Source: a virus
Length of the DNA: 31,322 nt
Reading direction: 5' to 3' (one strand)
IMG/VR virus record: IMGVR_UViG_3300034012_001634
Location: 1 to 31,322 of that record
This document shows positions 20,261 to 29,391 of the stretch, one piece after another (the stretch's first letter is position 1; each line of letters opens with the position of its first letter). Under the pieces are notes generated by a model, which did no database searches, had not been told where the DNA came from, and was given only the letters and a program-made list of their open reading frames with translations. Made by a program: the position numbers and the translations under genes.

Positions 20261-23200
20261 CTATTCCTCGACACTCACAATGGACACCCTCTGGCTGTTG
20301 TTGCCAGAGCTGAACTGAATCGACCGCGCCGTGATTGCGGCGCGATAGGTGCGATCCGAAAGGCTCGCGTCGTTGTCGGTGTAACTCGCCGAGCCGCTCA
20401 TGTTTTGAGTCCAGATTCGCGCGTAGAGATTGCCCGGATACGGCTCGCTGTCGGTCTCATAAGACCAGCTCCCTGTGACGTTTAGGGTTGCAACCTCGGT
20501 CTCTGCTCCGCTGCCGATCTTTCGGTAGAGCTTGACCGTTGCCGAGATTGAGCCGCTCCCGGTGCCAGTCGACGAGCCTTGCATTTGCGTCCAGTTCCCG
20601 CTGTACGCATAGCTGACCGTGACGACCTTCGGGTCGCCATTGGTGCCGAACGGACCGACGGTGATCTGTGCAGTCGCCGAGAGGTCGCTCGTCTCCCCGC
20701 GGTTTGTAAGAGTGCCCGCCGAGAGTGTTCCGCCGAAATAGGCGGAGCCGTTTGTCTTGAGGTAGTAGGTCGCGTTCGCCTCGGTGCAGCTCGAGAGGCT
20801 TGCGAAGTACGGCCCGTACCATTCGATGAACTGCGAGGTGCTTCCGAACGGCGCGCCGGTGACCTTCATGTAGGAGCCGGTCGTCGTAATCGTGCGGCCG
20901 TTCGTGACGTCGACGCGGAAGCTGTCCGCGGAGTTGCGGATCGTGCCTGCGGTGAGCGTTCCGATGTTTGCCGTGATGCTCGAGAGATCGGAGACGCTGA
21001 TCTTTCCGGCCGTGACCGCTCCCGCGAAGATCTTGTCGGTAGTGACGGCGCCTGCAAAAATCTTCGCAGTCGTGACTGCCTCGTCGCTGATTTGCGTAGA
21101 GATGATCTGCCCGGTGAGATCATCGGTCGGAACCGCCGTCGTCCAGGCGGAGCCGGTGTAGCGGTAGAGCTTCGAGTTCGTCGTCAGGAATACCATCCGC
21201 CCGGCGAATAGGCTCGTCGAAGGAAGCGCGCTGACGATCTCGTAGCCGATTTTATTCTTTGCGACCGTAAAGACCGCGGTATAGGTGACGCCGTTGTAGA
21301 CCGCAGAGAGCGTCAGAGTGCCGACGTCGACCGAGAGAGCCGTGATGCGGTAGTAGCCCTTCGCCTGTCCCGAGACAGGAGTGTTTGTCGCCGTATTGAT
21401 TGTGCCGGTGACGCCCGAGCCCGCGGTCGCCGAGAGGGTCGCGGAGGCCGTGACGTCTGTCGACCCCTGGTAGACCTTGAGCGTACCGTCTGCGCCCGAG
21501 AAGCTCGGGACCGAGCCGTCTGCATAGGCGAGAATCTGGAAAGCGCTTTTCGAGATCTGAATGTTGACCGCGTCCGCGCCGTTCGTACCGTTTGTACCGT
21601 TCGTGCCGTTCGTGCCGTTGGCGCCGTCCTGCGCGAGGAGGCTCGCTGCCGCCCATTCGCCCGAGGCGATTGAGTCGGTGCTGCTCGAGCTGATGGCGGT
21701 TGCGGTTGTGACCCACCGATAGGCGCCGCCCGTTGTCGGCATGGTTTGAGACCATCCGTTATTCACGCCACTCGCGACGCCTGTCGCAAAGGTGTAGGTC
21801 ACGGTCGCCGAAGGCAGAGACGGTGCGCTCGAGCTCGCGGTCCGCTGGAACAGATAGATCGTCGCGGAATTTAACCCGTCGGCGCCATTCGTCCCGTTGG
21901 TTCCGTTCGTACCGTTTGTGCCGTTGCTTCCGTTCGCACCGTTTTGAACGAGGACGACCGGGCTCGCCCACTCGCCCGCGGCAATCGTGTCCGTTGCGGT
22001 ATTCGAGCTTGCAGTCGCCGCGCTGACATAGAGCGGATCGGTCCCTGCCGGGATCGTGGCGCTCCATCCGTTCGTGAGGCCGCTGATCGCACCCGTCGAA
22101 AAGGTGTAAGTCACGCTTGAGGATGGAAGAGCCGGGCTCGATGTGCCTCGCTGATAAATGTAGATCACGGCGCCGTTCAGACCGGCGACGCCCTGCCCTC
22201 CGTCCTGGGAAACCAGAGACGGCGAGCTCCATTCGCTATTCGCGATCGAATCCGTGCTCGAGCTCGAGGCCGCTGTCGCCTGGATCGCCCAAAGGTAGCC
22301 GCCGCCCGAGGACGGGATTGCGCGCGTCCATCCGCTAGGCTGGCCGCTGACCGTGCCGCTCGAGAAGGTGTAGGTCGTCGTCCCTGCGGTCGCGACGCTG
22401 GGAGCGGAGCTGCTCGAGGTGCGCTGATATAGGAACACGGTCGCGGTGTTGAGCCCGTCGATGCCGTTGCTGCCGTTGCTGCCGTTGGCGCCATTCTGCG
22501 CGAGCAGTACCGGCGAGCCCCACTCGTTCGAGGCGATGGTGTCGGTCGAGCTGGAGGAGACCGCCGAGGCGACGATCACATAAAGAGGATCGGTGCCGGA
22601 CGGGATCGACTTCGACCATCCATTCGAGAGCGTTGCCGTCGTGATCGTGCCGGTCGTGAAATCGAAGGTGACGGCGCCCGGATTGTCGCCAGGCGCCGAC
22701 GCGGCTCGCTTGTAGGCGTAGACCTGGGCGACGTTGTTGCCGTTGGTGCCGTTTGTTCCGTTCGTCCCGTTGGTGCCTGCGTTACCCTGCCGCGCCTTCG
22801 TGACCGAGAACACCTTGTCGATCGAGTAGCTCCCGGCGTAAGTCGCGCGGAAGGCGACCGAGCCGGTATCGGCGGACATCGCGCTCACAGAGTACGCGCC
22901 GCTCGAGGCGTTGATCGAGGCGGTGACGTTGGTCTGTCCCAGGATCGAGAACGTGCAGGAGCTCGTGACGTCGGTCGTGCCGACGAAGACCTTAAAGTCA
23001 CCGACCGCAGTCGCAAATGAGCTAACAGTCCCGGCGGAATCTGCCGGTACGGTGACCGCTTCGTTCGTAAGGTAACCGACCAGGGTCGGCGGTTTCGCGG
23101 CGATTGTCACCGAGCTCGAGGTCGAGTTCGGATACCAGTCCGAGCGAACGCGAGCGCGGCGAGTCCTGATCCAGTAGTAGCGGGCGGAGGTGTCGTTCGT

Positions 23201-25942
23201 GACGTGCTGAAAGTCGGACGCGCGACCGTCGAAGATCTTCGTCGCGGTTCCGCGATCGTTCGCGATTGAGGCGTAGAGCTCGACCGAGTCATAGGAGGCG
23301 GGATCGTTCGGGAGCGTCCAGGCGATAAGCGCAAAGCCATCCTGGGCGCTTGCGGTGAGGACGCCGATCGCAGGAGGCTTGCTGTCCTGGTCGGCCGTTG
23401 CGGTCTCCGGTGCCGGGACGAATTGGATGCGAAGGCACGAGCCCGCGAGGGATCGCTCGGAGATTACTGCGGGGTCGGCATAGCCCGCCCAGGGGTCATA
23501 GTTGTCGTCGTATCTTTTGAGCCCCTCGTTATCGAGGAACGTCAGGAAGCCGAGATAGGGCTGCGCGATCGGGACCGCGCCGGTGTTCGCGACGAATCGG
23601 TTTGTGAGATCCGGTGCCGAAACGGCCGAGCCATCGAGGAGCAGGAGCATCGAACCCGGACCGCCCGCGCCACCGGCGCCGGGATAGTATTTGTTCGGGT
23701 TCGCGTTGTGCATCGGCGGCATGACCGACGAGTTGCCGGACAAGTTGATCGTCGCCGACGCGCCGGTCGAAAACCCGCGCGATACTGTGCAGAGGCCCGC
23801 GCCTCCTGCGGCGCCTGTACCGCCAGCGGCGCGAAAATCTACTTTGTTTCCGCTCAAAATGCTGCCGCCAGGACCGCCGCCTGTACCGCGCAGATCAGTC
23901 GGGATTCCGGTCAGAGCGTTTCCCGAGACTTGTAGTTGGAGGTACGGGAAGCTCGCGTGTTTCCCTTGCGTGACGGGAACCGGGAGTGTGAGGAGCTTCG
24001 GGTTGCCTGACTTGTAGGCCGCGTGTGCGTCGATCCCGTCCCACCCGCGCGAGTTTCCGACCCAGCCCGGATTGCCGAGTGTGCTGGTTTGCGGGTTGTT
24101 GTCGTCCGCGACGCCGGGCAATCCGCCGCCGGTGCCGTTGATCGTTCCGTTGATCGTGAGGTAGCCCTTCACGCGGAGCTGCACGTTCCCGCTGACATTG
24201 ATCGTGCACCCTTGCGGGATCGTGAGGTCGCCGTTGTGATACCAGATCGAACCCGCGGCCGTCATGTCGGCGCCGCCTGCGAGCGAATAGGTTCCGACAG
24301 CCATCACGCCTGCGGTGATCGTTGCGACGCTCGAGAGCGGCGTTCCGGTTGCGGTGTAGAAGGCGTCCGGGAGTGCGGTCGTCGCCGTCGTCGGCGAGAG
24401 CGCGGAGGCCGGAGAGGTCGAGCCGAAGAGCTCGAGCTGCACCTGGCCGGTGCGGTGATTGACGGAGATATTTTGGATCTCGAACGCGCGGTCGATGCTC
24501 GAGCCAGTCCCGGAGAAGTCGCGGACGCTCGCGAACTTCACGCGGACGACGTCACCGACCTCGAGCTTGTTCAGCGAATGGACGACCGTGACGGACATCC
24601 GCTCGGGCGGTGAGGCGTAGCGATCACGCAGAGAATCGACAAGCTGAAAGAGCAGCGAGTCGGTCGCGCGTCCGCCGTAGAGTCCCTTGAACTTGAGATC
24701 GAGAGGGTCCGCACGGCCGTGAATAGCGACGGACGTCGCGTCGATCAGCGAGGTCGTGCGGGAGTAGTCGGAGCCGGTCCAGTTCCAGGAGATGCGGAAG
24801 ACATTGTGGACGTCTTCCATGTCGTGCGTGAGCTCGCCGACCTGGATCGAGTTCGATTCGTCGAGCGTTGCGACGGTTCCCGCGTCCGATAGAACGCGCG
24901 CCGCTCGCTTGAGCCCGAGCGCGCCGTCGGCATAGACCGGCATGAACATCCCGAGCAGGCGACAGATTTCCTCCTCGAGGAACTTCTTGCCGTCGGTTTT
25001 CTTTAGACCTTCAAATCGAACGATGACGCCTTGGTCCGCGCCGTCCCATATATCCGAGCCGATGCCGGTGTAGTCCGCGAGACGGATCAGAGCCGCGCTG
25101 ATTCCGAGATGCCAGGTCGACGGGAGAGTTGCGTTGTCGCCGTAGAGAGTGCCGGTGAGGATGGCATAGGCGAGCTTGACGGCCGGGAGCTCGAGGTAGA
25201 CGTGCTCCGAGACCTTCTCGCGACGCGCGGATGGTGTTGCGGCGTCGACGTCGTACTTGCTCGCGATCGTCCCGAGGACGCCACGAGTGCACCCGGTGAA
25301 AGTTGTCGCGGTCTTGCCGGTGTAGCGGATGACCTCGTCGCGGATCTTGATGTAGCCGACGGTCGAGTTCGCGGCGTCCGAATAGCTGGAGCCGTGATAC
25401 ACAGTCGCGAAGCCGCTCGTCGAGCTGACGTAGACGGTCGTGTCCGTCGCGCTTAAAGACTGCGCGAGGGTTGTCTCGGCAAGCGAAAAGATGTCCTTCT
25501 TTGCGGAGCGCTGAACGTCCGCGCAGGAGATCGAGTAGCGCCCGCGGTCGTAGGCCGCCTGGGTGACCTGTTGCGTTCCGACCATGACGAAGTCGTTGAA
25601 CGAGAGCCCGGCGTAGCCCAGGTAGAAGCGCACCTGGCGCTGACGGAGACCGACGTCATCGTTGAGTCGTTCGCGGATCTCTGTCGTGAACTCCGCACCG
25701 ACGTCGACGACGGAGAACGATGCGGAGCCGATCTCGCTGCGGCCCTCGATCGGGTTCAATCGCTGCGAGACGATGGACGGTTCCTGGAGCGCGCCTTGCA
25801 GGACGGTTCCAGGCACGTCGGCGATACCGCTGTGCGAGGTGATGTAGATCGAATCGACGGGGTACTCGATCTTGACTACGAACCGCGGCTCTTTAACCGA
25901 GGACGTATTGAGTACGTTGAAGACTTCGCCGTCGGTACGCAT
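20261..25942 (-). CDS. Central tail fibre / tail-tip hub protein with repeated modules
   Basis: 1893 residues. Residues 1 to about 515 look like a tail-hub domain (KIEYPVDSIYITSHSGIADV, VEDVHN-type segments, DVVRVKFASVRDFS). Residues about 560-830 are Gly/Asn-rich beta repeats, about 850-950 is a fibronectin-III-like domain (FALIAWTLPNDPASYDSVEL), and about 960-1050 an Ig-like stretch. Then four modules of 80-95 residues (YLFQRT ... VTYTF ... NGWS ... SSTDSIA ... EW) are separated by collagen-like (TNG)n blocks near 1051-1071, 1148-1162, 1247-1254, 1331-1356 and 1437-1458. The C-terminus (about 1600-1700) has TTAKIFAGAVTTDKIFAGAV, as in J-like host-specificity proteins. It is expected to form the receptor-binding tail tip. 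Confidence 0.9.
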   Translation of the reverse strand: MRTDGEVFNVLNTSSVKEPRFVVKIEYPVDSIYITSHSGIADVPGTVLQGALQEPSIVSQRLNPIEGRSEIGSASFSVVDVGAEFTTEIRERLNDDVGLRQRQVRFYLGYAGLSFNDFVMVGTQQVTQAAYDRGRYSISCADVQRSAKKDIFSLAETTLAQSLSATDTTVYVSSTSGFATVYHGSSYSDAANSTVGYIKIRDEVIRYTGKTATTFTGCTRGVLGTIASKYDVDAATPSARREKVSEHVYLELPAVKLAYAILTGTLYGDNATLPSTWHLGISAALIRLADYTGIGSDIWDGADQGVIVRFEGLKKTDGKKFLEEEICRLLGMFMPVYADGALGLKRAARVLSDAGTVATLDESNSIQVGELTHDMEDVHNVFRISWNWTGSDYSRTTSLIDATSVAIHGRADPLDLKFKGLYGGRATDSLLFQLVDSLRDRYASPPERMSVTVVHSLNKLEVGDVVRVKFASVRDFSGTGSSIDRAFEIQNISVNHRTGQVQLELFGSTSPASALSPTTATTALPDAFYTATGTPLSSVATITAGVMAVGTYSLAGGADMTAAGSIWYHNGDLTIPQGCTINVSGNVQLRVKGYLTINGTINGTGGGLPGVADDNNPQTSTLGNPGWVGNSRGWDGIDAHAAYKSGNPKLLTLPVPVTQGKHASFPYLQLQVSGNALTGIPTDLRGTGGGPGGSILSGNKVDFRAAGGTGAAGGAGLCTVSRGFSTGASATINLSGNSSVMPPMHNANPNKYYPGAGGAGGPGSMLLLLDGSAVSAPDLTNRFVANTGAVPIAQPYLGFLTFLDNEGLKRYDDNYDPWAGYADPAVISERSLAGSCLRIQFVPAPETATADQDSKPPAIGVLTASAQDGFALIAWTLPNDPASYDSVELYASIANDRGTATKIFDGRASDFQHVTNDTSARYYWIRTRRARVRSDWYPNSTSSSVTIAAKPPTLVGYLTNEAVTVPADSAGTVSSFATAVGDFKVFVGTTDVTSSCTFSILGQTNVTASINASSGAYSVSAMSADTGSVAFRATYAGSYSIDKVFSVTKARQGNAGTNGTNGTNGTNGNNVAQVYAYKRAASAPGDNPGAVTFDFTTGTITTATLSNGWSKSIPSGTDPLYVIVASAVSSSSTDTIASNEWGSPVLLAQNGANGSNGSNGIDGLNTATVFLYQRTSSSSAPSVATAGTTTYTFSSGTVSGQPSGWTRAIPSSGGGYLWAIQATAASSSSTDSIANSEWSSPSLVSQDGGQGVAGLNGAVIYIYQRGTSSPALPSSSVTYTFSTGAISGLTNGWSATIPAGTDPLYVSAATASSNTATDTIAAGEWASPVVLVQNGANGSNGTNGTNGTNGTNGADGLNSATIYLFQRTASSSAPSLPSATVTYTFATGVASGVNNGWSQTMPTTGGAYRWVTTATAISSSSTDSIASGEWAAASLLAQDGANGTNGTNGTNGTNGADAVNIQISKSAFQILAYADGSVPSFSGADGTLKVYQGSTDVTASATLSATAGSGVTGTINTATNTPVSGQAKGYYRITALSVDVGTLTLSAVYNGVTYTAVFTVAKNKIGYEIVSALPSTSLFAGRMVFLTTNSKLYRYTGSAWTTAVPTDDLTGQIISTQISDEAVTTAKIFAGAVTTDKIFAGAVTAGKISVSDLSSITANIGTLTAGTIRNSADSFRVDVTNGRTITTTGSYMKVTGAPFGSTSQFIEWYGPYFASLSSCTEANATYYLKTNGSAYFGGTLSAGTLTNRGETSDLSATAQITVGPFGTNGDPKVVTVSYAYSGNWTQMQGSSTGTGSGSISATVKLYRKIGSGAETEVATLNVTGSWSYETDSEPYPGNLYARIWTQNMSGSASYTDNDASLSDRTYRAAITARSIQFSSGNNSQRVSIVSVEE

Positions 25943-26364
25943 CAGGCCTCCTCGAGGTCAAAGGTGACGCGCATCGCATCCTCGCTCGGCGAGCTGCCGG
26001 TCCCGTCTTGCCGCTCGAGGGAGTAGTTCGCCTGAACACGGCGCACGGTGTAAGTCGTGCCGAGCGACGCGACGGTGCCATACGGTGAGAACGTGAAGCT
26101 CTCCTGGGCCTCGACGGAATGCAGGAACTCCTGGAGCGCGGCGAGCTCGCTCGAGCTTGTCACCATTGCGGAGACTGACCAGGTCATCTTCCCGTAGTAA
26201 TAGAGCGTCTCGGTCTTGTCAGATAGCGTCCGCTGAACCTCGGAGCCAACCTTGCGCCCGATCGCGAGACCGGCCTCAATGACGCGGAGATTTAGCGAAT
26301 ACTGATCGCCGGAGCTATGCCCGGCGATGACGGAACGCTTTGCGGTGTAGACGACTGCGGTCAT
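25942..26364 (-). CDS. Tail protein upstream of central fibre (distal-tail/tail-tip assembly)
   Basis: 140 residues beginning MTAVVYTAKRSVIAGHSSGD, with VIEAGLAIGRKVGSEVQRTL, TLYYYGKMTWSVSAMVTSSS and FLHSVEAQESFTFSPYG. The gene lies between tape measure and central fibre with ATGA overlap on both sides, where siphoviruses encode distal-tail or tip-assembly proteins. The beta-rich domain would fit a distal-tail ring. The family is recognised only by position and general character. Confidence 0.75.
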   Translation of the reverse strand: MTAVVYTAKRSVIAGHSSGDQYSLNLRVIEAGLAIGRKVGSEVQRTLSDKTETLYYYGKMTWSVSAMVTSSSELAALQEFLHSVEAQESFTFSPYGTVASLGTTYTVRRVQANYSLERQDGTGSSPSEDAMRVTFDLEEA

Positions 26365-28226
26365 TAGGTGCCCCCGATGAGTCCGGCTTGTCTGCTGTTG
26401 CCGTTGATAAAGACGACGTCGCGATCATTGATCGCCTCGGAGAGCTGACCGATCAGCCAGTCGGCGGTCTCTCGGCTCGAAAAGACGCTGCCCTGGACGA
26501 CGACCTGGGCGATTCGCGAGGGTTGCTGCTGTTGCAGGCCCGGTGTCTCGCGCGGCATTGCCGCGGAGCTGCTCACCCCAGCGCTCCCCGCAGAGCCACC
26601 CGAAGAGCTGCCGGGCTGCGTCTTGCGAATCTGCGCGACTTGCTTCAAACCGGACGCGATGATGCTCGCGACGGCCGCGATGTTTGCCGGATACGGGACG
26701 TCCTTGTATGCCCGAGCGGCGCCCGCGTAGGTCGAGATGAGCGCCTGGGCAATCGCGAACTTTTTGTCGGATGCGAAGAGCGCACCCATAATCGAAGTTC
26801 CCGCAGAGAACAACGACTCGCGCAAAGTCATTTCTTTGTCGTACTGCTGCGTTTGTAGGTCTTGGTATTCGATACCGAAGAGCTGCGCGAGCTGCCCCAT
26901 CGTGCTGTACTGCCAGGCCGCTTGATCGACCACCCGTTGAATGTGATCCGACTGCAAGGTCTCGAGGTTTCCGTAGTGTTGAACCTTGAGCGCCTCGATC
27001 ATCTGCTGATCGGTCATCATGCTCGTGAGGTCGAGGCCTTGCTGTCGACCGTCGACGCCTTCCATGCGACGCTCGGCAGCGGTCTTCTCACCCGGTCCTG
27101 TCGGTCCGACGACGCTGGTGATTTTCGCGGCGGCAGCGGCGGCTCGCTCTTCCATCTTCCGCGCTTTCTCGTCGAAGATTGTCGCGGCATTGAAGACGTC
27201 ACGCCCGGCCTGGAGAGCGGCGCCTGCGGCTCGCTCGGAATTCGCAAGTGCGCTATTTGCGGATGCGGTCCAAGCGTTCGCCATCTGTTGAGCGCCGTCG
27301 GAAAAGATCCCGACAATGTCAAGCGCCCCGGCGCCGATACCGATCAAAACTCCGCGGATGTGCTCGAACACCGCAATCACCGTCTGCGCGAGCGCCTCGA
27401 CGGCCTTGATCAGCGCGACGACGGTTATGCCGAAGTAGCGGCCCGCCTGGTCGGCGCCTCCAAATGTCTTCATCAGATTCGAGAAGCTATCGAGGAGGAC
27501 ACCCATCGCGGGTGATGCATTCGAGATCATCACGGTCGCAAGGTTTTGGAATGCGGTCCCGACAAACGCGGCCTCATCCTTCATCTGCGCGATGCGCGAG
27601 ATGTCGAGGTCGGTCAGCTTTGCACCCATCTCCTCGAGGCGAACGCCGACTTCATTGATGCCCGAGCTGCCCTCGGCTAAAAGGCCCGCGATGTCCTTCG
27701 CACCCTTGCCGAAGATGTCCTGGGCAGCGGCGGCGCGTTGGTACGGGTTCTCGATTCCCGCAAGCGCATCCGAAATCCGAATGAAGGCCTGGTCGGGCGC
27801 GAGCTGTGCAAGCTCGGCGGCGTTGAGGTTCAGCGAGGCGAAGGCCTTCGAGGCTTCCTTTTGACCGTTGACTGCATCGCCGAGCGTCGATGACATCTTG
27901 GTCAGCGCCGTATTGACGCCGTCGACCGAGCCGCCCGACTGCGTTGCCGCAAGCTGTAGGAGGTTTAGCTGCGCCGCGGACATCCCGAGCTTGTCGCTCA
28001 TGTCCTGGAGTGCGTCCGCTGCCTCGATGCAGCGCCCCGCAAAGGCGACCACCTGGCCGACGCTGAACGCCGCGAGGACCGCACCGCCGACCATCTTCAG
28101 CGACTTATTCAGCGCCGCGACAGCATCGCCGGACGTTTTCATCTGGCGCTGCATCTTGTCGATCTCGGAGCGCATCTGCGCCGAGTCCGCCGCCATTTTG
28201 ACGACTAGGGTGCCTATATCAGCCAT
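26364..28226 (-). CDS. Tape measure protein
   Basis: 620 residues. The N-terminus MADIGTLVVKMAADSAQMRS and EIDKMQRQMKTSGDAVAALN is a typical helical beginning. A hydrophobic stretch (VVAFAGRCIEAADALQDMSD and GAVLAAFSVGQ) is followed by LGMSAAQLNLLQLAATQSGG and AAAAQDIFGKGAKDIAGLLA, common in short tape measures. It has a membrane-like region (VIAVFEHIRGVLIGIGAGAL, about residue 285-310) and a C-terminal IGQLSEAINDRD. At roughly 0.15 nm per residue this predicts a tail near 90 nm. It follows the G/GT chaperones. Confidence 0.95.
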   Translation of the reverse strand: MADIGTLVVKMAADSAQMRSEIDKMQRQMKTSGDAVAALNKSLKMVGGAVLAAFSVGQVVAFAGRCIEAADALQDMSDKLGMSAAQLNLLQLAATQSGGSVDGVNTALTKMSSTLGDAVNGQKEASKAFASLNLNAAELAQLAPDQAFIRISDALAGIENPYQRAAAAQDIFGKGAKDIAGLLAEGSSGINEVGVRLEEMGAKLTDLDISRIAQMKDEAAFVGTAFQNLATVMISNASPAMGVLLDSFSNLMKTFGGADQAGRYFGITVVALIKAVEALAQTVIAVFEHIRGVLIGIGAGALDIVGIFSDGAQQMANAWTASANSALANSERAAGAALQAGRDVFNAATIFDEKARKMEERAAAAAAKITSVVGPTGPGEKTAAERRMEGVDGRQQGLDLTSMMTDQQMIEALKVQHYGNLETLQSDHIQRVVDQAAWQYSTMGQLAQLFGIEYQDLQTQQYDKEMTLRESLFSAGTSIMGALFASDKKFAIAQALISTYAGAARAYKDVPYPANIAAVASIIASGLKQVAQIRKTQPGSSSGGSAGSAGVSSSAAMPRETPGLQQQQPSRIAQVVVQGSVFSSRETADWLIGQLSEAINDRDVVFINGNSRQAGLIGGT

Positions 28227-28515
28227 GCTTCACCATTGCCTCGAGAATGCGGCGCTGCTCCGAGATCTCTTGACCTCGAGGTGCCTGCTTCTTTGTAGGG
28301 ATAAAGTCGGACGGGACGAAAGGCTTGCCGCCCTTCTTCGTGCCTGCTGTGTTCGCCGTCGCCGCGGCAAGCATTCCTGCGCGCCAGCTCTCGATCTCGT
28401 AGCCGAAAGGCTCCATCGAGTAGAAGGCGAGCCAGTAGGTAAACTCGGCAGAGCTCATGCTTTCCATGAGCTCACCGACCGGCCGTCCAAACTGCGCCGC
28501 GAGCCGGAACCACAT
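28219..28515 (-). CDS. Tail assembly chaperone T part (DUF4035-like), made by -1 frameshift
   Basis: The frame continues G across the slippery site at 28539-28545; after a -1 shift translation reads KKLASESELLMWFRLAAQFG and then RPVGELMESMSSAEFTYWLA. This GRPVGELMxSMSSxEFxYW pattern is that of the T protein of lambda-type phages. The listed start is the first ATG (28515), but it is probably not used. The fused product of G and T would span 28219-28877 (about 219 residues). It acts with tape measure and tube protein in tail assembly. Confidence 0.9.
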   Translation of the reverse strand: MWFRLAAQFGRPVGELMESMSSAEFTYWLAFYSMEPFGYEIESWRAGMLAAATANTAGTKKGGKPFVPSDFIPTKKQAPRGQEISEQRRILEAMVKHG

Positions 28516-28535
28516 CAGAAGTTCCGACTCGCTCG

Positions 28536-28877
28536 CTAGTTTTTTGCGGCGATTTCCCTCGCAGCTTCTCCGAGACCCGAGGCCTCGATGATGTGCTTCG
28601 AGATCTCGGCGAGAACGGCGCCGTCGAGGTTTGCGAGATCCTTCGCATCCTCGAACAGGCGCGCTCCGCTCTCGTCACAGAGACCGAGGACCGCGACCTT
28701 AAAGTCGGCCAACGGTTCGCCGCCCTTCTGCGCTTCCGCCGCCATCTGCTGAAGTTGGATGCGCTCGCCGCCCGTTAATCCGCGGACGTAGAGCTTCAGA
28801 CCGCCGACCTCAACCTGGCGCACCGATGCGCGTCGGAAGGTGTCGACGATCTGCGCCTTCAGTAGGTCGCGACTCAT
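28536..28877 (-). CDS. Tail assembly chaperone G
   Basis: 113 residues: DTFRRASVRQVEVGGLKLYV, RGLTGGERIQLQQMAAEAQK, then VAVLGLCDESGARLFEDAKD and a helical end LAEISKHIIEASGLGEAARE. It resembles the short G-type chaperone that binds the tape measure. The gene ends GCA AAA AAC TAG, where the slippery heptamer adjoins the stop. Its ATG overlaps the tail-tube stop as TAATG. Confidence 0.9.
   Translation of the reverse strand: MSRDLLKAQIVDTFRRASVRQVEVGGLKLYVRGLTGGERIQLQQMAAEAQKGGEPLADFKVAVLGLCDESGARLFEDAKDLANLDGAVLAEISKHIIEASGLGEAAREIAAKN
28539..28545 (-). promoter_or_regulatory. Programmed -1 ribosomal frameshift site (A AAA AAC)
   Basis: On the minus strand the codons of G end GCA AAA AAC TAG, so the canonical slippery heptamer A AAA AAC lies directly before the stop codon. 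A one-base slip back enters the open T frame, which is free of stops from this point on. G/GT frameshifting is conserved in siphovirus tail modules, but here the sequence is a textbook form. Confidence 0.88.
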
Positions 28878-29299
28878 TACGGAGTCACCGTCGGCAGAGC
28901 GGTTAGCTCGATCGTCACGTTCGCCACGATCTCGGCGCCTTCAGCCGTCAGCGCGTCGATTTCGAACTTCGTGATATAGCCGCCGAACTGCACCTGATAG
29001 GCGCTCGCATCCGGGAGGATGATCTGATAGTTCGACAGCGTTCCCGCGACGAGCTTCGTCCGCATCGCTTCGTGAGCGTTGTCGGCCGGATCGAAGAGGA
29101 GCTTCAGCTCCACATTCTGCGGATCGTGCGAGCTCATCAGGCGCGTCGGGTAGGACGAGCCCATCGTGTAGGTGTCGACGATCTTGCGAGCGTATCCGCT
29201 CCACTTGATCTCTTGCACCTGGGCAATGGTCGCGAAGGTTTCCGGTGAGGCGGCGTTGCCGACCTTAAACAAGGTGCCGGTCGAAATGTTTGCAGGCAT
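28877..29299 (-). CDS. Major tail (tube) protein
   Basis: 140 residues beginning MPANISTGTLFKVGNAASPE, with IKWSGYARKIVDTYTMGSSY and NVELKLLFDPADNAHEAMRT, QVQFGGYITKFEID, and GAEIVANVTIELT. These are characteristic of lambda-gpV/HK97-type tube proteins (split barrel with a final beta strand). GGAGTAATCAAAATG gives a strong ribosome site. It lies downstream of two tandem terminators and upstream of the G/GT genes. Confidence 0.88.
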   Translation of the reverse strand: MPANISTGTLFKVGNAASPETFATIAQVQEIKWSGYARKIVDTYTMGSSYPTRLMSSHDPQNVELKLLFDPADNAHEAMRTKLVAGTLSNYQIILPDASAYQVQFGGYITKFEIDALTAEGAEIVANVTIELTALPTVTP

Positions 29300-29311
29300 T
29301 TTGATTACTCC

Positions 29312-29333
29312 AAAAAAAACCGCCAGAGGCGGT
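29312..29333 (-). terminator. Intrinsic terminator 2 (upstream of tail-tube gene)
   Basis: On the minus strand, the stem ACCGCC-TCT-GGCGGT is followed at once by a run of T residues (8 in a row counting the last stem base). It ends 12 nt before the tail-tube ATG, so its U tract is next to the ribosome site. Confidence 0.8.
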
Positions 29334-29340
29334 CGTTGTT

Positions 29341-29367
29341 AAAAAAAAACGGCGCCCGAAGGCGCCG
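29341..29367 (-). terminator. Intrinsic terminator 1 with UUCG loop
   Basis: On the minus strand, CGGCGCC-TTCG-GGCGCCG (perfect 7-bp GC stem with the very stable C(UUCG)G loop) is followed by nine T residues. Together with the next hairpin it makes a tandem terminator facing the direction of the operon, 24 nt after the tail-terminator stop. Confidence 0.9.
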
Positions 29368-29391
29368 AACTATCTGCGGTAGCTAACCCAA

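Noticed and set aside
21570-21950. CRISPR-like array in the fibre gene
   Set aside because: The repeated 9-bp units are (Thr-Asn-Gly) codons within a continuous coding frame, with no spacers of unique sequence.
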